Below are positions 38,434 through 47,570 of a stretch of 64,000 nt of DNA, piece by piece. The stretch comes from Streptomyces antioxidans (GTDB taxonomy: Bacteria; Actinomycetota; Actinomycetes; Streptomycetales; Streptomycetaceae): contig NZ_LAKD02000118.1 in NCBI RefSeq assembly GCF_000968685.2, forward strand, positions 17,999 through 81,998, read 5' to 3'. Each line of letters begins with the position of its first letter. The stretch's first letter is position 1. Made by a program: the position numbers and the translations under genes. The notes under the pieces are model-generated. The model did not search any database and was not told the origin of the DNA. It worked only from the letters and a program-made list of their open reading frames with translations.

Positions 38434-38521
38434 CTTTTGCGGGTGAGCGGGCCCTCGGCTTTTGCCGCGCCTCCCGGTAGCGGTACGGTCACGTTCGTAA
38501 GGTCACGAAGAAGGGGCGTCG

Positions 38522-39487
38522 ATGGCGATTGCCAAGGCCGAGCGGCTGATGAACCTGGCCCTGTGCCTGCTGGGAACGCGGCGACCGCTGACCAAACGGG
38601 AGTTGCGGGGCTCCATAGAGGCGTACCTCCAGACCGGCACGGCCAATGATGAAGCGTTCAGCCGCATGTTCGAACGCGACAAGGACGATCTGCGCGAACT
38701 CGGCCTGGTCATCGAGACGGTGGAGGGCATCGACGGCGAGACCGGCTACCTCGCCCGCCGGGACAGCAACCGCCTCCCGCCGATCACCCTCGACGCCGAG
38801 GAGGCCGCCGCCCTCGGCCTCGCCGCCAAGGTCTGGCAGCAGGCCCGGCTCGCGGGCGCCGCCAGCGGCGCACTGCAGAAGCTGCGCGCCGCCGGGATGC
38901 CGGTCGCCGAGGATCCGTACGACACACCCGGGCACAGCGCGCTGGAGCCGCGCATCCCGGTCCATGAGAGCGCCTTCGAGCCACTGATGCTCGCCTGCCG
39001 CGACCGCCGCCCCGTCTCCTTCGACTACCGCAAGGCGAACGCCGCGCGCCCCGAGCAGCGGCAGGTCGAGCCCTGGACCCTGGAGTGCTGGCGCGGCCAC
39101 TGGTACCTCGCCGGATGGGACCGTGAGCGCGCCGCCGAGCGGGTCTTCCGGCTCTCCCGGATCACCGGCCGGGTCCGGCTGCGGTCCGGCGCGTTCACCG
39201 CCGAGGTGCCCGACCACGTCACCGTGCGGGAGACGGTGGAGAGCTGGGCGGGCGAGACCGCCAACGGCACCGCCCGGATCCGGCTGCGCTCCGGCCACGG
39301 CTACCCGCTGCGGGCGAAGGCGCTGTCCACCCGGGCGGCCGGGGACGGCTGGGACGAACTGGAGATTCCGTACGGGCATGGCCTGGACGCCTGGCTCGTG
39401 GAGTTCGGCCCGGACGTGGTCGTACTGGCGCCCGAGGAGCTGCGGGCGGATGTCGTGGACCGGCTGCGCGCGGTCGCCAAAGGCTGA
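38522..39487 (+). CDS. pafB: WYL-domain DNA-damage regulator PafB
   Basis: A 321-residue regulator with an N-terminal winged helix (AERLMNLALCLLGTRRPLTKRE) and a WYL domain (SFDYRKANAARPEQRQVEPW, with WYLAGWDRERAAERVFRLSRI). With PafC it activates LexA-independent DNA-damage genes in mycobacteria. It is followed by pafC 20 bp downstream. Four PafBC-like promoters lie in this window. Confidence 0.95.
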   Translation: MAIAKAERLMNLALCLLGTRRPLTKRELRGSIEAYLQTGTANDEAFSRMFERDKDDLRELGLVIETVEGIDGETGYLARRDSNRLPPITLDAEEAAALGLAAKVWQQARLAGAASGALQKLRAAGMPVAEDPYDTPGHSALEPRIPVHESAFEPLMLACRDRRPVSFDYRKANAARPEQRQVEPWTLECWRGHWYLAGWDRERAAERVFRLSRITGRVRLRSGAFTAEVPDHVTVRETVESWAGETANGTARIRLRSGHGYPLRAKALSTRAAGDGWDELEIPYGHGLDAWLVEFGPDVVVLAPEELRADVVDRLRAVAKG

Positions 39488-39507
39488 GGGGACGGACCGA
39501 CTTCACC

Positions 39508-40467
39508 ATGGCCGGAAACGCCATTGACCAGACCCGGCGGATGCTCTCCCTGGTGACGTATCTGCGTGAGCGCCCCGGCGCCCGCGTCGCCGACGTCGCC
39601 CGGGCCTTCGGCATCAGTCAGGACGAGCTGATCGCCGACCTGGATGTGCTGCCGCTGTGCGGCACCAGCTTCCGCGGCGGCGATCTGATGGACATCGACA
39701 CCGACGGCGAGCGGATCTGGTGGCACAACCCCGATGACGTGGCCGAGCCGCTGCGGCTGGCCGCCGACGAGGCCACCGCGCTGCTGGTCGCCGCCCGCGC
39801 CGTCGCCACCCTCCCCGGGCTGCGCGAGGGCGACCGGGACGCGCTGCTGCGGGCCACCGCCAAGCTGGAGGCCGCCGCGGGCGAGGTGGCGGGCGCCAGC
39901 TCCCGGCTCTCGGTGATCTTCGAATCGGAGGGCGGGGTCTTCGCCGACGTCGACCGCGCCATCTCCGAGCGCCGCAGGCTCTGGCTGCGCTACTACTCAC
40001 CCGCCCGCGACGAGATCACCGAGCGCGAGGTCGACCCGATCCGGCTCTTCGCCGTCGGCCGCACCTACATGGAGGCGTGGTGCCGCCTCTCCGAGGCACG
40101 GCGGACCTTCCGGCTGGACCGGGTCGTCGAGATCAAGCTGCTGGACGACGTATCCGATCCGCCGCCGATCGAGCTGCGCGACCTGTCGGAGCTGTCCTCA
40201 GCCCTGGTGCAGACCGGCGCCGAGGATCCCGAGGTGGTCGTCGAGGTCGGTCCGGGCGGGCGCTGGGTCGCCGAGTACTACCCGCACGACAGCGCCGATG
40301 AGCTGCCCGACGGCGGCCTCCGGATCACGCTGCGCGCGCCCGACCCCGGCTCGCTGCGGCGCCTGGCGCTGCGGCTGGGCAGGGACGGCAGGATCGTCGC
40401 GCCGCAGGAGCTGGCGGACAGCGCCCGGGACGCGGCGCGGCGGGCGCTCGCGGCGTACGGTGAGTGA
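39508..40467 (+). CDS. pafC: WYL-domain DNA-damage regulator PafC
   Basis: A 319-residue paralogue and partner of PafB: N-terminal helix-turn-helix (MLSLVTYLRERPGARVADVA), a WYL domain (LWLRYYSPARDEITEREVDP and YMEAWCRLSEARRTFRLDRV) and a C-terminal WCX extension. PafB and PafC act as a heterodimer that responds to single-stranded DNA. Confidence 0.95.
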   Translation: MAGNAIDQTRRMLSLVTYLRERPGARVADVARAFGISQDELIADLDVLPLCGTSFRGGDLMDIDTDGERIWWHNPDDVAEPLRLAADEATALLVAARAVATLPGLREGDRDALLRATAKLEAAAGEVAGASSRLSVIFESEGGVFADVDRAISERRRLWLRYYSPARDEITEREVDPIRLFAVGRTYMEAWCRLSEARRTFRLDRVVEIKLLDDVSDPPPIELRDLSELSSALVQTGAEDPEVVVEVGPGGRWVAEYYPHDSADELPDGGLRITLRAPDPGSLRRLALRLGRDGRIVAPQELADSARDAARRALAAYGE

Positions 40468-40480
40468 GGGGACGCGCACA

Positions 40481-40723
40481 GTGACCGCACGGGGGAGTGC
40501 CACGTCGGTGATCTTCAAGGCAGCCTGTCCGCAGTGCCGCGGCCGGTTCGAGCTGGCCGCGGGTGCCCTGCGGCTGGCCATCGGGGCCAGCCACCGCACC
40601 ACCTTCTACTCCTTCACCTGCCCCGACTGCGGAACCGCGGTACGCAAACCGGCGGGGGAGCGGATCGTGGAGCTGCTCACCGGTGGCGGGGTGCGTACCC
40701 TGCGGCTTCACTCCACCGTCTAG
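40481..40723 (+). CDS. small zinc-ribbon protein
   Basis: An 80-residue protein with two C-x2-C knuckles, ACPQCRG and TCPDCGT, 27 residues apart, forming a zinc ribbon. GTG at 40481 has GAGGGGA 8 nt upstream; GTG at 40460, overlapping pafC, is an alternative. Position between pafC and tatA suggests co-transcription with the regulators. Function unknown. Confidence 0.75.
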   Translation: MTARGSATSVIFKAACPQCRGRFELAAGALRLAIGASHRTTFYSFTCPDCGTAVRKPAGERIVELLTGGGVRTLRLHSTV

Positions 40724-40733
40724 GCTCTGCCGC

Positions 40734-40937
40734 ATGCTCTGGCCGATGCTCGCCCTCGCCCTCGCCTTCTGCGGAATCGCCGTCCTCACCGTGCTCTCGG
40801 TGCGGGTCCACACGGAGGTCCGCAGGCTGGCCCGGCAGGTGTCGGACAGCTCGCAGCGGATCACCCGGGCCGCGGAGGACCTGGAGCGGGCCTCGGCTCC
40901 GCTGGGGTCAACCGTCGACGCCCTGCGTCGGCAGTGA
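40734..40937 (+). CDS. very small membrane protein with coiled-coil tail
   Basis: A 67-residue protein: one membrane helix (MLALALAFCGIAVLTVLSV), then a charged amphipathic helix (HTEVRRLARQVSDSSQRITRA). The ATG is 10 bp after the zinc-ribbon stop. The last codons and the stop lie in the first unit of a 23-bp tandem repeat. Function unknown; small size and coding bias support it moderately. Confidence 0.65.
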   Translation: MLWPMLALALAFCGIAVLTVLSVRVHTEVRRLARQVSDSSQRITRAAEDLERASAPLGSTVDALRRQ

Positions 40938-41058
40938 CCGCCGCCCTGCGTCGGCAGTGACCGCCGCCCTGCGTCGGCAGTGACCGCCGCCCCGTGTCGG
41001 CAGTGACCGCGGCTCGGCGTCGGCGGTGATCGCCGCTTCACATCAGTGGTGAGGGCCG
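40921..41058 (+). repeat. 23-bp tandem repeat, three perfect and about three degenerate copies
   Basis: CCCTGCGTCGGCAGTGACCG plus CCG is repeated exactly at 40921, 40944 and 40967, then with growing divergence at 40990, 41013 and 41036. The first unit contains the end of the small membrane-protein gene. The rest of the gap to tatA (41059-41275) holds no gene; a TTGCTT-N18-TACGAT promoter candidate is at 41163-41192. Confidence 0.95.
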
Positions 41059-41162
41059 CCGCTGGTGGGCGCTCTGCTGCCCCGCGGCCAAGCGGGGTAC
41101 GCTGACATTTCGTGGCCCTGGAAACGAGGCGGAGGGCCGCAACCCGGAGTCCGCACGGGGAT

Positions 41163-41192
41163 TGCTTACGGTTTACCCCCGCGCGCTACGAT
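41163..41192 (+). promoter_or_regulatory. candidate tatA promoter
   Basis: TTGCTT, 18 bp, TACGAT, about 84 bp before the tatA start. Reasonable match to the vegetative consensus; read by eye. Confidence 0.4.
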
Positions 41193-41275
41193 CGCTGACA
41201 GCACGGCTGCCGGACACCTGTCCGACCGGTCGGGCAGCCCCACCCCCAGCCGCCTCGGTGAGAAGGTAGACGCTT

Positions 41276-41569
41276 ATGCTGTTCGGAAAGATCGGCGTTC
41301 CCGAGATTCTCCTCATCCTTGTCGTCGTGCTGCTGCTGTTCGGTGCCAAGAAGCTTCCGGACATGGCGCGCTCGCTGGGCAAGTCGGCCCGGATCCTCAA
41401 GAGCGAGGCGAAGGCCATGAAGTCGGACGGTCAGCAGCAGAGCAGCGCGCCGGCCGACCCGCCTCACCCCGGTCAGGACGACGCCACCCACCGCACCATC
41501 CAGGCCGCGCCCGGAGACGTGACCAGCTCGCGCCCGGTGTCGGAGCCGAGCGACACCACCAAGCGCTGA
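41276..41569 (+). CDS. tatA: Sec-independent translocase subunit TatA
   Basis: A 97-residue protein: short N-terminal membrane helix (GVPEILLILVVVLLLFG), the conserved FGAKKLPDMARSLGKS amphipathic hinge, then a polar tail. It forms the pore of the twin-arginine translocase with TatC, encoded 62 bp downstream. Confidence 0.96.
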   Translation: MLFGKIGVPEILLILVVVLLLFGAKKLPDMARSLGKSARILKSEAKAMKSDGQQQSSAPADPPHPGQDDATHRTIQAAPGDVTSSRPVSEPSDTTKR

Positions 41570-41631
41570 CGCAGGGCCACTTGAAGGCGGCGCGAAGGGC
41601 CGTCACCGGACGCACGAGATGAGGACGTGGG

Positions 41632-42600
41632 TTGCTCAAGTCTGCCCGCAAGAAGGAGAAGGACCCCGAGGGGCGGATGCCCCTCTCCGAGCACCTGCGT
41701 GAGCTGCGCAACCGGTTGCTCAAATCGGTCCTGGCGATCTGTGTGATCACGATCATCGCGATGTTCTACTACATGGACATCGCGAAGTTCCTGATGCGGC
41801 CGGTGCTGGACGCCGTCGGCTGTGGCGGGGTCTCGTTCTCCGACCTCAGCAAGGGAAGCGCCGGGGGCAAGGGTCACGACTGCGCCTACTTCACCGTGAA
41901 CGGTCTGCTGTCGCCGTTCACGATCATGCTGAAGGTCTCCTTCACGACCGGTCTGGTGGTGGCCACCCCGGTCTGGCTCTACCAGCTGTGGGCCTTCCTC
42001 GCGCCCGGGCTGCACCGCAACGAGAAGAAGTACGGCCTGTTCTTCGTCGGGCTCGGCGTCCCGCTCTTCGTCGGCGGCGCGTACTTCGCGTACCTGATCC
42101 TGCCGACCAGCGCCAAGGTCCTCATCGGCTTCACCCCGGAGGGGGCCAACAACCTCCTCCCACTGGACGACTTCCTCGATCTGCTCGCCCGGATGGTCGT
42201 CGTCTTCGGGCTCGCCTTCGAGCTCCCGCTGCTGCTGATCCTGCTGAACTTCACCGGCATCCTCAGCGGGCGCCGGATGCTCGGCTGGTGGCGCGCCATG
42301 ATCATGGGGATCACGGTCTTCGGCGCCATCGCCACCCCCAGTACCGACCCGATCGGCATGTTCGCCCTGGCCGGGCCAGTCGTCCTGCTCTACTTCGGCG
42401 CCGTGGGCGTCGCCCTGCTCAACGACCGGCGCAGGACGCGCCGCCGGGAGGCCGACCCGGACTTCGGCCTGAGCGACGACGAGGCGTCCCAGCTGGATCT
42501 GACCCCCGAGGCCGTGGCCGCGCCCGGCGCCAGGCCGGAGCTCACCGACGGGGACGACCCCGGCCCCGCCCGGCGCAACGGCTACGACGACGTCACGTAG
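41632..42600 (+). CDS. tatC: Sec-independent translocase subunit TatC
   Basis: A 322-residue six-helix membrane protein that recognises twin-arginine signal peptides. Hallmarks: MPLSEHLRELRNRLLKSV with the Glu of the binding site, the ATPVWLYQLWAFLAPGL segment, and AIATPSTDP before the last helix. A cysteine pair in the first extracytoplasmic loop (CGG and DC) could form a disulfide. TTG start at 41632 after GAGGACGTGGG; a polar C-tail of about 55 residues is typical of Streptomyces. Confidence 0.96.
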   Translation: MLKSARKKEKDPEGRMPLSEHLRELRNRLLKSVLAICVITIIAMFYYMDIAKFLMRPVLDAVGCGGVSFSDLSKGSAGGKGHDCAYFTVNGLLSPFTIMLKVSFTTGLVVATPVWLYQLWAFLAPGLHRNEKKYGLFFVGLGVPLFVGGAYFAYLILPTSAKVLIGFTPEGANNLLPLDDFLDLLARMVVVFGLAFELPLLLILLNFTGILSGRRMLGWWRAMIMGITVFGAIATPSTDPIGMFALAGPVVLLYFGAVGVALLNDRRRTRRREADPDFGLSDDEASQLDLTPEAVAAPGARPELTDGDDPGPARRNGYDDVT

Positions 42601-42738
42601 CCGTACGCGGCCCCACCCGGCCGTACGTCGGTACGCCGCCGCCCCATCAGCTGGCCCGGTCCGGCGGCCCCTTCCGGGGCCCGGTCCGGGGGCCCGGGCC
42701 CGTCCGCCCGAACAAAGCCCCGATAAAGATCGCGTGCG

Positions 42739-42761
42739 CTGTCGGAGGTGGCCGGTAGGCT
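42739..42761 (+). promoter_or_regulatory. PafBC-like promoter of helY
   Basis: CTGTCGGAG, 8 bp, TAGGCT, ending 10 bp before the helY ATG. TGTCRG-N10-TAGGNT spacing is identical to that in front of the RecB-like nuclease. Confidence 0.5.
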
Positions 42762-42771
42762 CGTAGATACG

Positions 42772-45594
42772 ATGACCGACGAGCTATCTCCCGCCGAGCG
42801 CTATGCGGCGTCCCGCGTCCGGGCCGCCGAGCAGGCCACCGCGCTGGCCCCCTTCCGCGAGATGTACGACTTCGAGCTGGACCCGTTCCAGATCGAGGCC
42901 TGCCAGGCCCTGGAGGGCGGCAAGGGCGTGCTGGTCGCCGCTCCCACCGGCTCGGGCAAGACCATCGTGGGCGAGTTCGCCGTCCACCTGGCACTGACCC
43001 AGGGCCGCAAGTGCTTCTACACCACACCCATCAAGGCGCTGTCGAACCAGAAGTACACCGACCTGGTGAAGCGCTACGGCGCCGATCAGGTCGGCCTGCT
43101 CACCGGGGACAACAGCGTCAATTCCGAGGCCCCGGTGGTCGTGATGACCACCGAAGTGCTGCGGAACATGCTCTACGCCGGTTCCCGGTCGCTGCTCGGC
43201 CTGGGCTATGTGGTGATGGACGAGGTCCACTACCTCTCCGACCGGTTCCGCGGCGCCGTCTGGGAGGAGGTCATCATCCACCTCCCCGAGTCGGTGACGC
43301 TGGTGTCACTCTCCGCGACCGTCTCCAATGCCGAGGAGTTCGGCGACTGGCTGGACACCGTCCGCGGCGACACCGAGGTCATCGTCTCCGAGCACCGTCC
43401 GGTGCCGCTGTGGCAGCACGTCCTGGCCGGGCGGCGGATGTACGACCTGTTCGAGGAGAAGAACGGCCGGGACGGCGACCAGGGCGGACGCCGCGAGGTC
43501 AACCCCGATCTGGTCCGGCTGGCCCGGATGGAGAACAGCCGCCCCACCTTCGGCCGTGACAAGCGCCGCGGCCGCAATACGCGCGAGGCCGACCGGGAGC
43601 GCGAGCGCCGTCAGCGCAGCCGGATCTGGACCCCCGGCCGCCCGGAGGTGATCGACCGGCTCGATGCCGAGGCGCTGCTTCCGGCCATCACCTTCATCTT
43701 CAGCCGGGCGGGCTGCGAGGGCGCCGTCCAGCAGTGCCTCCACGCGGGGCTGCGGCTCAACGACGAATCGGCGCGCTCCCAGGTGCGGGCCATCGTCGAG
43801 GAGCGCACCGCCGGGATCCCCGACGAAGACCTCCACGTACTGGGGTACTTCGAATGGCTGGAGGGCCTGGAGCGCGGCATCGCCGCCCACCACGCCGGAA
43901 TGCTCCCCACCTTCAAGGAAGTTGTCGAAGAGCTCTTCGTCCGCGGCCTGGTCAAGGCGGTGTTCGCCACCGAGACCCTTGCCCTCGGCATCAACATGCC
44001 CGCCCGCTCGGTGGTGTTGGAGAAGCTCGTCAAGTGGAACGGCGAGCAGCACGTCGACATCACCCCCGGTGAGTACACCCAGCTGACCGGCCGCGCCGGG
44101 CGGCGCGGTATCGACGTCGAGGGCCATGCGGTGGTGCTGTGGCAGCGCACCATGGACCCCGCGGCGCTCGCCGGACTGGCCGGCACCCGCACGTATCCGC
44201 TGCGCTCCTCCTTCAAGCCGTCGTACAACATGGCGGTCAACCTGGTGTCCCAGTTCGGGCGGCACCGCTCGCGCGAGCTGCTGGAGACCTCCTTCGCGCA
44301 GTTCCAGGCCGACAAGGCGGTCGTCGGGATCTCCCGTCAGGTGCAGCGCAACGAGGAGGGGCTTGAGGGCTACCGCGCCTCCATGACCTGCCACCTCGGC
44401 GACTTCGACGAGTACGCGCGGCTGCGCCGCGAGCTCAAGGACCGCGAGACCGAGCTGGCCCGGCAGGGCGCGGCCCAGCGGCGCGCCGCCGCCGCGGTCG
44501 CCCTGGAGAAGCTACGCCCCGGCGATGTCATCCACGTGCCCACCGGCAAGTTCGCCGGACTCGCGCTGGTGCTGGATCCCGGGCTGCCCGCCGGGCGGGT
44601 GGGCGGCCACCGCGGCATGGAGTACCACGACGGGCCGCGGCCCCTGGTGCTCACCGCCGAGCGACAGGTCAAGCGGCTGGCGTCGATCGACTTCCCGGTC
44701 CCGGTCGAGCCGCTGGACCGGATGCGGATCCCCAAGTCGTTCAATCCGCGCAGCCCCCAGTCGCGCCGCGATCTGGCCTCCGCGCTGCGCACCAAGGCGG
44801 GCCACCACGATGTGCGGCGCCACCGCAAGGAGCGCTCGCCCGCCGCCGACGACGCCGAGATCAGCCGGCTGCGCGCGGCCATCCGCGCCCACCCCTGCCA
44901 CGGCTGCAGCGACCGCGAGGACCACGCCCGCTGGGGCGAGCGCTACCACCGGCTGCTGCGCGACACCCGGCAGCTGGAGCGGCGCATCGAGGGCCGTACG
45001 AACACCATCGCCCGCACCTTCGACCGGATCTGCTCCCTGCTCAGCGAGCTCGGCTATCTGCGCGGTGACGAGGTCACGGACGAGGGCAGACGGCTGGCCC
45101 GGCTGTACGGCGAGCTGGACCTGCTGGCCAGCGAATGCCTGCGCGAGGGCGTCTGGGAGGGGCTGCCCCCCGCCGAGCTCGCGGCCTGCGCCTCCGCGCT
45201 GGTCTACGAGGCGCGGACGGCCGATGACGCGCTGCCGCCCAAGCTGCCCACGGGCCGCGCCAAGGACGCGCTCGGGGAGATGGTGCGCATCTGGGGGCGG
45301 CTGGACGCCCTGGAGGAGCAGCACAAGATCAACCAGGCGGAGGGGGTCGGCCAGCGCGAGCCGGACCTGGGCTTCGCCTGGGCCGCCTACCGCTGGGCCT
45401 CCGGCCACGGGCTCGACGAGGTGCTGCGCGAAATCGACATGCCCGCCGGTGACTTCGTGCGCTGGACCAAGCAACTGATCGATGTGCTCGGCCAGATCGC
45501 CGCGGCGGCCCCCCAGGGCACGGTGGCGCGGAGCGCCCGTCGCGCGGTCGACGGGCTGCTCCGCGGTGTCGTGGCGTACTCCTCGGTCGGCTGA
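42772..45594 (+). CDS. helY: Ski2/Mtr4-like DEVH-box helicase HelY
   Basis: A 940-residue superfamily-2 helicase. Walker A AAPTGSGKT at about residue 56, box II VVMDEVHYLSD at about 145, SAT motif LSATVSN, and motif VI QLTGRAGRRGID near 440. The C-terminal third is the Ski2-type rRNA-processing/helical domain (ALVYEARTADD near its end). Related actinobacterial HelY lies next to tatC in Mycobacterium as well. RNA or DNA substrate is not settled; the PafBC-like promoter argues for a repair role. Confidence 0.94.
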   Translation: MTDELSPAERYAASRVRAAEQATALAPFREMYDFELDPFQIEACQALEGGKGVLVAAPTGSGKTIVGEFAVHLALTQGRKCFYTTPIKALSNQKYTDLVKRYGADQVGLLTGDNSVNSEAPVVVMTTEVLRNMLYAGSRSLLGLGYVVMDEVHYLSDRFRGAVWEEVIIHLPESVTLVSLSATVSNAEEFGDWLDTVRGDTEVIVSEHRPVPLWQHVLAGRRMYDLFEEKNGRDGDQGGRREVNPDLVRLARMENSRPTFGRDKRRGRNTREADRERERRQRSRIWTPGRPEVIDRLDAEALLPAITFIFSRAGCEGAVQQCLHAGLRLNDESARSQVRAIVEERTAGIPDEDLHVLGYFEWLEGLERGIAAHHAGMLPTFKEVVEELFVRGLVKAVFATETLALGINMPARSVVLEKLVKWNGEQHVDITPGEYTQLTGRAGRRGIDVEGHAVVLWQRTMDPAALAGLAGTRTYPLRSSFKPSYNMAVNLVSQFGRHRSRELLETSFAQFQADKAVVGISRQVQRNEEGLEGYRASMTCHLGDFDEYARLRRELKDRETELARQGAAQRRAAAAVALEKLRPGDVIHVPTGKFAGLALVLDPGLPAGRVGGHRGMEYHDGPRPLVLTAERQVKRLASIDFPVPVEPLDRMRIPKSFNPRSPQSRRDLASALRTKAGHHDVRRHRKERSPAADDAEISRLRAAIRAHPCHGCSDREDHARWGERYHRLLRDTRQLERRIEGRTNTIARTFDRICSLLSELGYLRGDEVTDEGRRLARLYGELDLLASECLREGVWEGLPPAELAACASALVYEARTADDALPPKLPTGRAKDALGEMVRIWGRLDALEEQHKINQAEGVGQREPDLGFAWAAYRWASGHGLDEVLREIDMPAGDFVRWTKQLIDVLGQIAAAAPQGTVARSARRAVDGLLRGVVAYSSVG

Positions 45595-45620
45595 GCCCGT
45601 CGTCCACCGCGGTGGGCTCA
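45592..45620. terminator. bidirectional terminator containing both stop codons
   Basis: TGAGCCC pairs with GGGCTCA, with CCACCGCGGTGG palindromic between. The TGA of rightward helY and the stop of the leftward TIG gene are the outermost bases of the stem. Confidence 0.65.
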
Positions 45621-46631
45621 GTCCGGATCGTAGGTGAAGGGGAGGGTGTTGCTGTTGCCCGCGGGGGTGTGGAGCTGAACGCTGACGGTTCCGGCGGCAT
45701 GGGCCGGAGCCGTCGCCACCGCCAGGCTGTCCGAGAGGACGCTGAAGGAGGCCGGGACTCCCCCGAAGGTCACTGCGTCGGTGTACGTGAGGTTGGAGCC
45801 GTTGATCGTGACGGAGTCGCCGCCCAGCGATGAACCCTCGTCCGGGATGAGCGAAGTGATCACCGGGGCGCCGAGATAGGTGTAGTACGGGTTCCCCGGG
45901 CCCAGGGTGCTGGTGCCGCCCGGTGTGGTCACGGTGACCACGACCGTGCCGGTCCCCGGAGGAGCGGTGGCCGTCAGCTGATTGTCGGAGATCACGGTGA
46001 ATCCGGTGGCGGGGTTGGGACCGAAGTCAACGCCGGTGGCCAGGGCCAGGCCGCTGCCGGTGATGGTGACGGTGTTTCCGCCGGTGTCCGGACCGAACTG
46101 CGGGATCACATTGGTGACGGCCGGAGCGGCGACATAGATGTACGACAGCGGATTGCTGATGCCCCCCGGCGTGGTGACGGTCACATTCACCACCGAGGGT
46201 GGTCCCGCGGGGGCGGTGGTGGTGATTTGGGTGGGGGTGTTGGTGAGGATGGTGGCGGGGGTGGTGCCGAAGAGGACTTGGGTGGCGTTGGTGAGGTTGG
46301 TGCCGGTGATGGTGACGGTGTTGCCGCCGGTGGTGGGGCCGGAGGTCGGGCTGAGCGTGGTGAGCGCCGGAGCCATGACCGTCGTATAGGTGAAGAACAC
46401 GTTCTGGGTGCTGGTCCCCGTCGGCCCGGTGACCGTGACCCTGGCCGTGCCACTTCCCGGCGGAGTCCTTGCCGTGATCTGTGTGTCGCTCACGACGACC
46501 ACATTGGTGGCGAGATTCGAGCCGAACCTGACCACGGTGGCGCCGATGAAGCCGAAACCACTGATGGTCACGGGGGTGCCCCCGGCCGGATTGCCTTGTG
46601 TGGGGCTGACGCTGGTCACTACGGGGGCCAT
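45618..46631 (-). CDS. protein of four IPT/TIG repeats
   Basis: A 337-residue protein made of four Ig-like TIG repeats of about 83 residues, each beginning with P-x-(V/L)-T-x-(V/L)-x-P and containing GG-x-x-V-T-I-x-G (GTPVTISGFGF, GNTVTITGTNL, GNTVTITGSGL, GDSVTINGSNL). No signal peptide or membrane helix, odd for a family that is usually extracellular. GAGAAGG precedes the ATG. Thr/Val-rich, somewhat less GC-rich than neighbours. Binding partner unknown. Confidence 0.85.
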   Translation of the reverse strand: MAPVVTSVSPTQGNPAGGTPVTISGFGFIGATVVRFGSNLATNVVVVSDTQITARTPPGSGTARVTVTGPTGTSTQNVFFTYTTVMAPALTTLSPTSGPTTGGNTVTITGTNLTNATQVLFGTTPATILTNTPTQITTTAPAGPPSVVNVTVTTPGGISNPLSYIYVAAPAVTNVIPQFGPDTGGNTVTITGSGLALATGVDFGPNPATGFTVISDNQLTATAPPGTGTVVVTVTTPGGTSTLGPGNPYYTYLGAPVITSLIPDEGSSLGGDSVTINGSNLTYTDAVTFGGVPASFSVLSDSLAVATAPAHAAGTVSVQLHTPAGNSNTLPFTYDPD

Positions 46632-46664
46632 GATGCCCTTCTCCTTCTTGAGCCGTGCGGACGG

Positions 46665-46701
46665 CCGTGCCCTGACCGGCGGGACGTCGGCCAGGGCACG
46701 G
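46665..46701 (-). terminator. hairpin between the two TIG genes
   Basis: CCGTGCCCTG pairs perfectly with CAGGGCACGG (10 bp, 17-nt loop with an inner CCG/CGG pair). It lies about 90 bp past the first TIG gene. Confidence 0.5.
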
Positions 46702-46787
46702 GGGATCGGAAATCGCCGTGTGCCATGCGGGGGTGCTGACCCGGGGGGGGGCGACCGTGTGCGGCTCGCCCGCCCACGGCCGGTGGA

Positions 46788-47570
46788 TCAGGTGACGGTG
46801 AAGGCGGCGGGACCGGATGTGCCACCACAGGTGGTGATCGTGAAGGCTCCAGCACCCGCGGCCGCCGCCGCGGGCACCGCGGTGACGATGGACGTCTCGT
46901 CGATGGGGGTGTAGGGCAGGCCCGTGAAGGCGGTGGCGGCCGAGTCGGTGAACGTGACGTCGGTGATGCTGATGAGGCAGGCGCCGTCGGCGATGGTGGT
47001 CTCGGTCCCCGCCGGGCCCGTGTCGGGGGTCAGCGTGGCGGCGGTCAGATCCGGCGCGTTGTAGTAGTCGATCAGGGTGGTGCCCGCGGTGCCCGTCCCA
47101 CCGGCCGTGGTGACCGTGACCTGCTGGGTGTCGAAGCACCCGGCCGGAGTGTGGGCCGGAGCGGTGACGGTGACCGCGGTGTTGCTGCCGCCGGCGGCGA
47201 AGGCGACCGGGGTGAGCGCGCCCACGTTGACGGTGCCCCCGGCCGCGAAGCCGGTGCCGAAGACCGTGATCGCGCCGCCGGCGGCGGGCAGGCAGCTCTC
47301 GTCCAGCCCCGTGGTCGTCGGCCTGACGATGACGAAGAACGGCACCGCGTTGGTCCGGGTGCCGTTCGACAGGTTGGTGGAGACCGAGACCTGACCGGAG
47401 CACGGTGCGGAGGCGGGAACCACGAAGGTGACCAGGGTGTTGGAGACTCCCGTCGGGGTGACGACGGCGCCGCCGAAGTTCACCGAGACGGTGGTGCCCA
47501 GCGCCGTGCCGTTGATGCTGACGGTGGTGCCGACCGTGCCCTGGCTGGGGGTGAGGGAGGTGATGGGCAT
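46788..47570 (-). CDS. second IPT/TIG-repeat protein
   Basis: A 260-residue protein starting MPITSLTPSQGTVGTTVSING, a TIG repeat, followed by two or three divergent Ig-like repeats with cysteines (APCSGQV, ESCLPAAGG, AGCFDTQQV, GACLIS, TTCGGT). It has no signal peptide. AGGAGA precedes the ATG at 47570; the frame is open further upstream without a site. Probably same pathway as the neighbouring four-repeat protein. Confidence 0.82.
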   Translation of the reverse strand: MPITSLTPSQGTVGTTVSINGTALGTTVSVNFGGAVVTPTGVSNTLVTFVVPASAPCSGQVSVSTNLSNGTRTNAVPFFVIVRPTTTGLDESCLPAAGGAITVFGTGFAAGGTVNVGALTPVAFAAGGSNTAVTVTAPAHTPAGCFDTQQVTVTTAGGTGTAGTTLIDYYNAPDLTAATLTPDTGPAGTETTIADGACLISITDVTFTDSAATAFTGLPYTPIDETSIVTAVPAAAAAGAGAFTITTCGGTSGPAAFTVT

